From an uncultured Ruminococcus sp. (GTDB taxonomy: Bacteria > Bacillota_A > Clostridia > Oscillospirales > Ruminococcaceae), in NCBI GenBank assembly GCA_937880065.1, contig CALFMA010000556.1, positions 1 to 7,150 of the forward strand: DNA of 7,150 nucleotides, in the 5' to 3' direction. The notes beneath the pieces are model-generated. The model was not told where the DNA came from, searched no databases, and worked only from the letters and a program-made list of their open reading frames with translations. The position numbers and the translations under genes are program-made. Of the stretch, positions 1 through 4,794 are shown piece by piece; the first letter of the stretch is position 1; the number at the start of each line of letters is the position of its first letter.

Positions 1-437
1 TCTGGAAACACCTTGATTTTATCTTCCATTTCATAAATGGTATTGTTGTATTCAGCTTCAAGTGCTTTGAGTTCCTTAACATCGTTATCAAGCATAAGCT
101 TTTCCTTTATACGTTCATCACCTGTGCAAAGAGCCTTGATTTCTGAATATGTAAGTGCCTGTTGGTCAACATCTTCACATTTTCTTGCAGGCTCTTTTGA
201 AGTCATAATCTGCGAAATAAACTTCTGCTTGTTCTCCAAGGTCTGATAGCTGTATGCATCAAATGTACCCTTGGTCACATAACGGTAAATCTCAACATTC
301 TTGTTCTCGTTGCCCTGTCGGATAATTCTTCCTGCACGTTGTTCGAGGTCAGCCGGTCTCCACGGAATATCTAAATCGTGAACAGCAATAAGCTTTTTCT
401 GTACGTTTGTACCTGTACCCATTTTCGCTGTACTACT
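1..437 (-). CDS. C-terminal fragment of a conjugative-element SNF2-type helicase, broken at its N-terminal side
   Basis: The minus strand encodes about 145 residues with the C-terminal helicase signature of the very large helicase/methylase-type proteins found in conjugative elements of gut Firmicutes. In order I see TAKMGTGTNVQ, LIAVHDLDIPWRPADLEQR, the motif VI-like QRAGRIIRQG, then EIYRYVTKGTFDAY and ENKQKFISQIMTSK. The protein continues beyond the left edge of the window. Its other end is not natural: the family normally has a glycine before STAKMG, but here the codon (437-435) is AGT. Further upstream the frame meets a TAG stop at 452-450. The family-like sequence therefore stops near 435. 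An internal ATG at 422-420 could be picked as a start by a gene finder, but it lies inside the conserved helicase domain. Base composition is visibly more GC-rich than the agr cassette next to it. The family assignment is firm. Whether the break is a deletion, an insertion joint or an assembly join cannot be told here. Confidence 0.82.
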
Positions 438-503
438 TATCCATAATCCCTACGAAAATAATGCAACTATCTCGATTTTACTACATAACAAAGCAAATAA
501 ATG

Positions 504-553
504 AAAAATCACCTTATATCGCTAATACATATAAGCGAATCAAGGTGATTTTT
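504..553. terminator. Strong hairpin, probable bidirectional intrinsic terminator after agrC
   Basis: A 12-bp perfect outer stem pairs AAAAATCACCTT (504-515) with AAGGTGATTTTT (542-553). Inside it, after 3-nt spacers on each side, TCGCT (519-523) pairs with AGCGA (534-538) around a 10-nt loop. The structure begins 15 bp beyond the agrC stop codon. It ends in a T-run on either strand (TTTTTT then GTTTT on the plus strand, TTTTT on the minus strand), so it can stop agrAC transcripts and any transcript arriving from the left. The stem and T-runs are seen directly. The terminator function is inferred. Confidence 0.8.
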
Positions 554-568
554 TGTTTTACCTTTTTA

Positions 569-1873
569 TTAGCATTGTATTAATACATCTACGATAAACC
601 AATTATTTTCTTCACGAAAATTAATAGCACCGTTCATTTGTGATACTGCTTCGGTAACACTATATATTCCAAGACCATGATTTTTATTATCATTTTTTGT
701 AGTTGGAGGCAAATTGCCATTTATAAGGATTGAATTGTGGATTCTATTCTGTATAATGATATGCAAGTAATCACTTGCCATTTCTAATGAAAGACGAATC
801 TCTTTTTGCTCTTCTTTAATTTCAGCTTCAATTGCATTATCTATAAGGTTGCCGAAAATTGTACAAAAGGCTACATCATCTAACTGTGGAAATCCTTGTT
901 CCACGTAACATTTTAAGTCAATACCTTCTTTTTCGCAGATCATTCGTTTTAAGTCAAGAATTGCGTTTATCGTAGGATTATCTGTATTTATATAATTAGG
1001 AATTGTGTCTATTTTATCAGTTATTCTCGTGATATAATGCAATGCCTTTTCATCATTGCCGTCTTGAATATATTTTGATATAGAAATCAAATGATTGCTA
1101 AGGTCATGTCGGAGTGTTTTTACTGATTTACTCCATTGCAATGTTTCTTGTAGCTTTATTTCTTCGTCATTTAGACGGGTTTCTAAAGCTATTCTTTGAC
1201 TAATGGTTTTATTATGAAGTGAAAATAGTATCAGGATTATAAATAATAATATACACATTGTAACTATACAGCACATTAGTATTGCTGATAATTTCAATGA
1301 TATTACTTCATCTAAAATAAGCTTTTCAATTGATACACCCGCAACAATCATTACTATTAGTGCAGTTGTTGAAATAACACATTGTACCCAACTTAGTGCG
1401 AATTTCTTTTTCTGAACAATATTGCTTATCGGTAGTAATAATGAAATTAACATAACTTTCGATACAGCTAATAAAAATATTCTTGTTGGATTTCTCATCA
1501 ATAATATAGATGAATAATGATCTGAAAGAATAATACCTGATACAACTATTAAAACAGCATTTGCAATATATATACATAAAAAAGCCATCAACACCAGTAA
1601 TATCTGATGCCAATATTTTCCATTAAGAGCGACTAAACTAAATGTAAATAATATCAAAAAATAAGATAATACATAGAAAAGTTCCGAATTCATCAATTGG
1701 TTGAATCTTTCCCAAATAAAAATATTCAGTATTCCGATTCCGGATGCTATTAATGTACTAATTATCTGCTTATTTTTTGATTCAAGCTTGTATCCTAATG
1801 ATAATATAAGATAGCCAAACAATATAAAGCATTCCAAAATACTTGCCGTATATTCGCTAATTGTATATATCAT
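569..1873 (-). CDS. agrC: AgrC-like membrane sensor histidine kinase (GHKL/HATPase_c_5 type)
   Basis: This 434-residue protein is the predicted receptor kinase for the cyclic peptide made from AgrD. The N-terminal half (about residues 5-220) is a hydrophobic sensor with roughly six to seven membrane segments, as in AgrC/ComD kinases. A short linker (about 221-250) leads to the H-box TLRHDLSNHL with the likely phosphorylated His256. The C-terminal ATPase domain shows the N-box GNLIDNAIEAE (341-351) and the G-box NHGLGIYSV (398-406), and lacks a classical extended HisKA domain. Its ATG (1873-1871) overlaps the agrA TGA in an ATGA arrangement. A good GGAGG site sits at 1886-1882 inside the end of agrA, giving 8-nt spacing, so the two genes are translationally linked. 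Length is close to S. aureus AgrC. A hairpin terminator follows the stop. The peptide ligand is inferred from the neighbouring agrBD. Confidence 0.9.
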   Translation of the reverse strand: MIYTISEYTASILECFILFGYLILSLGYKLESKNKQIISTLIASGIGILNIFIWERFNQLMNSELFYVLSYFLILFTFSLVALNGKYWHQILLVLMAFLCIYIANAVLIVVSGIILSDHYSSILLMRNPTRIFLLAVSKVMLISLLLPISNIVQKKKFALSWVQCVISTTALIVMIVAGVSIEKLILDEVISLKLSAILMCCIVTMCILLFIILILFSLHNKTISQRIALETRLNDEEIKLQETLQWSKSVKTLRHDLSNHLISISKYIQDGNDEKALHYITRITDKIDTIPNYINTDNPTINAILDLKRMICEKEGIDLKCYVEQGFPQLDDVAFCTIFGNLIDNAIEAEIKEEQKEIRLSLEMASDYLHIIIQNRIHNSILINGNLPPTTKNDNKNHGLGIYSVTEAVSQMNGAINFREENNWFIVDVLIQC

Positions 1874-2592
1874 ATAAGTACCCTCCTTAGTGATTTTAAG
1901 TAAGCATCTCTTACATCTTTCATCCTTCGTCTGCTGATAAAAAGTACTTTTTCATCAGGCAAAACAACATTAGTTCCTTGCAACTTTATTTTCAGCAAGT
2001 TAACAATTGTTCCCGAATTAATATAGACAAATTTATCAAATTCCGGCATACGAAGAAACTCGGAAAGAGATTTTCTTACTACAAGTTGTTCACCATTCAA
2101 TAGATTAACATAAGCATCATGTCCGTGTGTTTCAATATACACGATTGAATCTACTGATACAGATTTGATATTTCCACCCTTTGAACGAACTTCAGTAAGA
2201 ATAACTGACTTGCTTGAATTCTTAATTTCATTAAATAGAGTAGACATAGCATAAGGTAATTCGTTTTCAATATGCTTTTTTCTAACAAAACCAAGCGCTT
2301 TATATCTAAACGCATATACAACTAAATCATCACGATTAGTAATATATACAATCTTCACATTGTCATCTTGTCTTTGAAGCATCTCTGTAAGTTCAAAACC
2401 GTTTATATCTGGCATATCAATATCCAAAAACAGAACATCGTATTTTTCTGATTTATAATGTCTATAAAATTCATCTGCTTGTTTGAAAAAATCAATTTTA
2501 ACATTTACATTATTTTGACTTGCAATAACTTGAAGTAATTCTGAAATTTGTGAAAAGAAAGCGGGTTCATCATCTACGATTGCAGCATTCAT
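1870..2592 (-). CDS. agrA: AgrA-like response regulator, REC plus LytTR DNA-binding domain
   Basis: This 240-residue cytoplasmic protein is the transcriptional output of the adjacent AgrC-like kinase. The receiver domain (about 1-125) has the acidic pair D7-D8, the phospho-acceptor Asp57 in FLDIDMP, Thr85 in VYITN and Lys105 in the FVRKKH segment, so it looks fully functional. The second half (about 140-235) is a LytTR domain, recognisable from VSVDSIVYIETHGHDAYV, RKSLSEF, KFVYINSGTIVNL and the basic FISRRRMKDV segment. LytTR proteins bind pairs of short direct repeats about two helical turns or less apart, and such a pair lies in the divergent region at 2681-2714. The start is supported by GAGGTG at 2605-2600 with 7-nt spacing. 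Here agrA comes first and agrC second, diverging from agrBD, unlike the single agrBDCA operon of staphylococci. Confidence 0.92.
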   Translation of the reverse strand: MNAAIVDDEPAFFSQISELLQVIASQNNVNVKIDFFKQADEFYRHYKSEKYDVLFLDIDMPDINGFELTEMLQRQDDNVKIVYITNRDDLVVYAFRYKALGFVRKKHIENELPYAMSTLFNEIKNSSKSVILTEVRSKGGNIKSVSVDSIVYIETHGHDAYVNLLNGEQLVVRKSLSEFLRMPEFDKFVYINSGTIVNLLKIKLQGTNVVLPDEKVLFISRRRMKDVRDAYLKSLRRVLI

Positions 2593-2612
2593 AATATTTC
2601 ACCTCAAGATAT

Positions 2613-2641
2613 AATATATCATATTTTTATCTTAAAATCAA
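2613..2641 (-). promoter_or_regulatory. Predicted sigma-A promoter for agrA-agrC
   Basis: On the minus strand, TTGATT (2641-2636) is separated by exactly 17 bp from TATATT (2618-2613). Transcription should start near 2606, so the leader would be only about 13 nt and would begin essentially at the Shine-Dalgarno GAGGTG (2605-2600). A small inverted repeat, ATCTT-6 nt-AAGAT, overlaps the -35 box and could be a regulator site, but it is weak. The boxes are seen directly; use as a promoter is inferred. Confidence 0.6.
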
Positions 2642-2680
2642 GATTTCACGTAAAATTATTATTGAGATGTCTGTAAATGA

Positions 2681-2714
2681 CCACTTATGCCAAAAAACGT
2701 CCAATTATGCCAAA
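2681..2714 (+). promoter_or_regulatory. Tandem direct repeat, candidate AgrA (LytTR) operator
   Basis: CCACTTATGCCAAA (2681-2694) and CCAATTATGCCAAA (2701-2714) agree at 13 of 14 positions. Their starts are 20 bp apart, so both lie on the same face of the helix. The second copy ends 4 bp before the -35 box of the agrBD promoter, the usual place for an activator. AgrA-type LytTR regulators classically bind two direct repeats about 21 bp centre to centre. The repeat sequence is not the staphylococcal ACAGTTAAG form, so the specificity would be particular to this system. The repeat is a direct observation; its binding by the adjacent AgrA is inference. Confidence 0.72.
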
Positions 2715-2718
2715 TCTA

Positions 2719-2747
2719 TTTACAAGATTATAATTCAATGATATAAT
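2719..2747 (+). promoter_or_regulatory. Predicted sigma-A promoter for agrB-agrD
   Basis: TTTACA (2719-2724), a 17-bp spacer and a consensus TATAAT (2742-2747) predict a start near 2754 and a leader of about 27 nt before agrB. Only one position of the -35 box departs from consensus. The direct repeats at 2681-2714 abut it upstream, which fits positive autoregulation. Confidence 0.75.
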
Positions 2748-2780
2748 GACATCAGAAAGCAAGAGAAAGGGCTGAAAGCA

Positions 2781-3365
2781 GTGATTTCTTATGTAGCATC
2801 TTGCATTGTAGATATTTTAATACATCATCAGATAATTGAATCAGAAGATACACCTTTATATCAATACGGATTCGAAATAATAATTTCCACCATATTAACC
2901 TGTATGATTACAATAATAGCTGGTCTGATATTTCATTGCGTAACAGCATCACTAATATATTTTGGATTATTTGTAATATTGAGAAGTATATGTGGAGGTT
3001 ATCACGCTAAAACATATTTTCAGTGCAATATGATTTTTGCACTTGTTACAATCAGTACGCTTCTAATGTTTAAGGTATTTCCAATAGAGCAATTTTATGA
3101 GTTCCATTACATTTGCATAGCTCTCGCAGTTATTACGACTGCAGTATATGCTCCTGTTGAAAACAAAAATAAACCTTTAAATAAACAACAGAAAATCTAT
3201 TTTCGTATTTTCAGTATGGTCATGGTGGTGATACTCTCACTATTATCATGTCTATTGATTACAAAATATCGGAATGAGTATAGCATTCTAATTGATTCAA
3301 CTTTATTGGTTGTATCAGTTTCTATGTTTATTACTAATCCGTGGATAGGAGATGAAAAAATATGA
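2781..3365 (+). CDS. agrB: AgrB-like integral membrane peptidase, accessory gene regulator B
   Basis: AgrB is a membrane cysteine endopeptidase. It removes the C-terminal tail of AgrD and closes the macrocycle of the autoinducing peptide. The 194 residues match the family length. The catalytic block reads RSICGGYHAKTYFQC, with the conserved His75 and Cys82 spaced seven residues apart, as in the His/Cys pair of known AgrB proteins. About six hydrophobic segments are visible (roughly 33-52, 54-70, 85-100, 108-123, 142-160 and 168-184). The start is a GTG with GAAAGGG at 2765-2771, 9 nt upstream; no better ATG lies nearby. The stop codon overlaps the agrD start (ATGA), so enzyme and substrate are translationally coupled. 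Transcription is expected from the promoter at 2719-2747, next to the probable AgrA operator. Confidence 0.93.
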   Translation: MISYVASCIVDILIHHQIIESEDTPLYQYGFEIIISTILTCMITIIAGLIFHCVTASLIYFGLFVILRSICGGYHAKTYFQCNMIFALVTISTLLMFKVFPIEQFYEFHYICIALAVITTAVYAPVENKNKPLNKQQKIYFRIFSMVMVVILSLLSCLLITKYRNEYSILIDSTLLVVSVSMFITNPWIGDEKI

Positions 3366-3508
3366 AAAAGGAAACAAAAAAGAATGTTTTAAAGGTTGTT
3401 GCTGATATAGGCAAAAAGTCAGCTGAGTTTGGTAGTTATACAATCTCACTTTTCGGTTTTCATCAGCCAAAAGAGCCTAAAAACATTAAAAGTATGCTGA
3501 AAAAGTAA
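3362..3508 (+). CDS. agrD: AgrD-like autoinducing peptide precursor, cysteine-free (predicted serine lactone)
   Basis: This 48-residue ORF starts at the ATG overlapping the agrB stop, with AGGAG at 3347-3351. It has the three parts of an AgrD: a lysine-rich amphipathic N-terminal region (1-20, beginning MKKETKKNVLKVVADIG), a central signal segment, and a charged C-terminal tail HQPKEPKNIKSMLKK. The tail lines up with the staphylococcal tail that contains EVPKEL. That alignment places the AgrB cut after Phe33, so the signal ends in SLFGF. There is no cysteine anywhere. Ser29 sits where the ring-forming cysteine normally is, predicting a five-residue lactone with a tail such as YTI. Ser25 would instead give a nine-residue ring (SYTISLFGF), like the ring size of enterococcal GBAP. 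Ring choice and N-terminal trimming are inference; the gene identity is well supported by context. Confidence 0.88.
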   Translation: MKKETKKNVLKVVADIGKKSAEFGSYTISLFGFHQPKEPKNIKSMLKK

Positions 3509-3535
3509 GATTATTTCAGATGCAACAACAAAGCA

Positions 3536-3624
3536 GAAAAGCAATTATTTCTCAGTATATAGTACTATATACTTGACGAAGTCAAGTATGCTTTTCAACA
3601 ATTTTTATTAGGTATGTGTTGAAA
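3536..3624 (+). terminator. Cluster of overlapping inverted repeats after agrD, possible terminator or structured RNA
   Basis: Four inverted repeats are nested or overlapping here. GAAAAGCA (3536-3543) pairs with TGCTTTTC (3589-3596). AGTATATAGTACTATATACT (3554-3573) is a perfect 20-bp palindrome. ATACTTGAC (3569-3577) pairs with GTCAAGTAT (3581-3589) around a 3-nt GAA loop. TTTCAACA (3593-3600) pairs with TGTTGAAA (3617-3624). Because they share bases, not all can form together. The 9-bp stem is followed by a broken T-rich stretch (GCTTTTCAACAATTTTTATT), so termination of agrBD is the simplest reading, though the T-run is not ideal. Confidence 0.5.
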
Positions 3625-4000
3625 CTCATATTACAGTTGTTTTAACTATGAAATTTAAATCTGGTACTGAAATAATATGAATTTAATACTGCCACAAAGC
3701 AACTCACAAGCTTATATTCGAAAGATGTATAGCAACAAAGACATAAATATAATTAGCTGAAGACATCATTGAATAATACACCTCTGTAAGACGCAATTAT
3801 CATCTCAAAATTCTAAAGTTGTAAAAATAATTAATGTTTTTCAATATATAACAAAGAATTGAGTTTTAGTATTATACAATTTTAGCTCTTATTATATGGC
3901 ACAATATTTACTAAAAACAATAACTATAAATAACAACGAAAAACAATATTATTTTTAAGGTTATTCAAATAATTATTTTTCAAACGAAAGGAAAATTGTA
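3625..4000 (+). other. Long AT-rich gene-free leader upstream of the bacteriocin gene
   Basis: I see no convincing gene in this stretch, on either strand. The longest ATG-started plus-strand frame I noticed encodes 27 residues (beginning MNLILPQSNS) and has no ribosome binding site. I could not find a -35/-10 pair of normal spacing, nor the tandem repeat found before agrB. One inverted, imperfect single copy of its core is present at 3895-3905 (9 of 11 positions). GAAAGGA at 3986-3992, 8 nt before the ATG at 4001, is a good ribosome binding site for the bacteriocin gene. Confidence 0.6.
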
Positions 4001-4459
4001 ATGTTTAAGATTAAAAAAATGGCAACTTTGCTTGCTGCTACTACTTTATTCACAATGCTTTCTGCACTTCCTACAAGTGCATATGCTACAGAAAAATTTG
4101 AATACGATCCAGTTTTAGAGCAAACGATTACCCCACGTGATATCTACATAGAGGGAGAAGCCATCAGTGGTGTTGGAAACACATGGTATATTGAAAAAAG
4201 TTCAAATATATTCACTGAGACATGGGTAGAATATTGGAACTATGATGGAACTGCTGGCGTAGGTTGGGTTTCATATGATAGAGGTATGGATGCTGATCGT
4301 ATTAAGGTCCATCACAATACAAATTCTCATTGTGGCTATGTACAGAACCGTAATACTATGACTGGTGCATGGACAAATACTAAAGACGCAACAGAATGGA
4401 CGAATATCGCATCCATCGATCACGGTAGCGGTACCATTAGATATTGGTTTTTTAATTAA
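4001..4459 (+). CDS. Secreted lactococcin-972-like bacteriocin precursor
   Basis: This 152-residue protein is predicted to be exported by the Sec system. It has a basic start (MFKIKK), a hydrophobic core (about 8-23) and a signal peptidase site TSAYA|TEK after Ala29. The remaining 123 residues fall into an acidic stretch (30-53) and a tryptophan/tyrosine-rich domain from about residue 57. That domain includes GNTWYIEKS, VHHNTNSHCGYVQNR, TGAWTNTKDA and the C-terminal RYWFFN. The pattern of GxTW start, central histidines and a GxW segment followed by a terminal aromatic pair resembles lactococcin 972, a cell-wall-synthesis (lipid II) inhibitor, although similarity is distant and the mature part is nearly twice as long. 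The main support is context: a DUF1430 membrane protein and ABC ATPase follow, the standard partners of this family. An alternative is a non-bacteriocin secreted protein of the same fold. Confidence 0.68.
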   Translation: MFKIKKMATLLAATTLFTMLSALPTSAYATEKFEYDPVLEQTITPRDIYIEGEAISGVGNTWYIEKSSNIFTETWVEYWNYDGTAGVGWVSYDRGMDADRIKVHHNTNSHCGYVQNRNTMTGAWTNTKDATEWTNIASIDHGSGTIRYWFFN

Positions 4460-4486
4460 AACGCTTTAACTATTGCGAATGTTTAT

Positions 4487-4650
4487 TTAAGGCCACCTCT
4501 AAAAACTCCTTTTGAGAAAAAGCAACTATGCATGTCATCTACTGCGTCAACCTCCCTTGGAGTGCGACAGCACGAATTCGGAAGTTTTCCTTACAGATAC
4601 CGCACCTATCTACTTTTTCTTAATCAAACGGTTTTTAGAGATGTCATTAA
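4487..4650. mobile_element. MITE-like element or IS remnant with terminal inverted repeats and TTAA target duplication
   Basis: The element body is 4491-4646 (156 bp). Its ends are GGCCACCTCTAAAAAC (4491-4506) and GTTTTTAGAGATGTCA (4631-4646), which are inverted repeats matching at 13 of 16 positions, with 10 consecutive matches at the inner side. TTAA occurs directly outside both ends (4487-4490 and 4647-4650). A 4-bp YTAR duplication is characteristic of the IS5 group, so a small non-autonomous IS5-type derivative is plausible. The interior is more GC-rich than its surroundings. It carries no transposase motif that I recognise; a 62-codon frame running through it looks accidental. The insertion separates the bacteriocin gene from its DUF1430 partner. 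Confidence 0.66.
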
Positions 4651-4702
4651 CACACTTTTCGAAAGTAAAAACTAAAAACAACAATCAAAAAATAATTTAA
4701 TA

Positions 4703-4772
4703 AGTCTGTTTAGGGAACACACATATCAATATAAATAGCTGATTTATGATATTTTGTGTCCTTAAACAGACT
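4703..4772 (+). repeat. 70-nt near-perfect hairpin before the DUF1430 gene
   Basis: AGTCTGTTTA (4703-4712) pairs perfectly with TAAACAGACT (4763-4772). Pairing continues inward with small interruptions: GGGA with TCCT (one G-T wobble), CACA with TGTG, ATATCA (4723-4728) with TGATAT (4747-4752), then TAAAT with ATTTA (4732-4736 and 4742-4746) around a 5-nt loop. ATAATTTAA is present on both sides (4692-4700 and 4773-4781). No T-run follows, so it is not a normal terminator. It could be a tiny palindromic mobile element or an RNA processing/attenuation structure between bacteriocin and transporter genes. A TATAAT at 4772-4777 is present but has no matching -35 box. Confidence 0.6.
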
Positions 4773-4783
4773 ATAATTTAAAC

Positions 4784-4789
4784 AGGTGA
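4784..4789 (+). promoter_or_regulatory. Ribosome binding site that favours the GTG start at 4795
   Basis: AGGTGA lies 5 nt before GTG at 4795. The two possible starts further upstream, GTG at 4786 and ATG at 4789, overlap this Shine-Dalgarno sequence and have no other one at a workable distance. The 4795 start also gives a normal lysine-rich beginning (MKKIKLTVIM) before the first membrane segment. Confidence 0.6.
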
Positions 4790-4794
4790 TGAAA

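Noticed and set aside
37..246. 69-codon plus-strand open frame, serine/leucine-rich
   Set aside because: It is antisense to the clearly recognised helicase fragment and has low-complexity composition typical of a shadow frame.
1326..1613. 95-codon minus-strand frame inside agrC
   Set aside because: It is an alternative frame of the agrC membrane region, cysteine/serine-rich without a ribosome binding site or recognisable motif.
3633..3641. ACAGTTGTT, resembling the classical staphylococcal AgrA half-site
   Set aside because: No second copy occurs about 21 bp away and no promoter follows; the agrB repeat uses a different motif, so this is likely chance.
3677..3760. 27-codon ATG frame (MNLILPQSNS...) considered as a small peptide gene
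   Set aside because: No Shine-Dalgarno sequence precedes it, it has no leader-peptide features, and short frames like this are expected by chance.
4512..4700. 62-codon plus-strand frame downstream of the bacteriocin, considered as an immunity gene
   Set aside because: It lies mostly inside the MITE-like element, crosses its right terminal repeat, and shows neither a ribosome binding site nor membrane character.
4772..4777. TATAAT before the DUF1430 gene, considered as a promoter
   Set aside because: No acceptable -35 box at 16-18 bp and no extended -10 TG; part of it lies in the hairpin arm.
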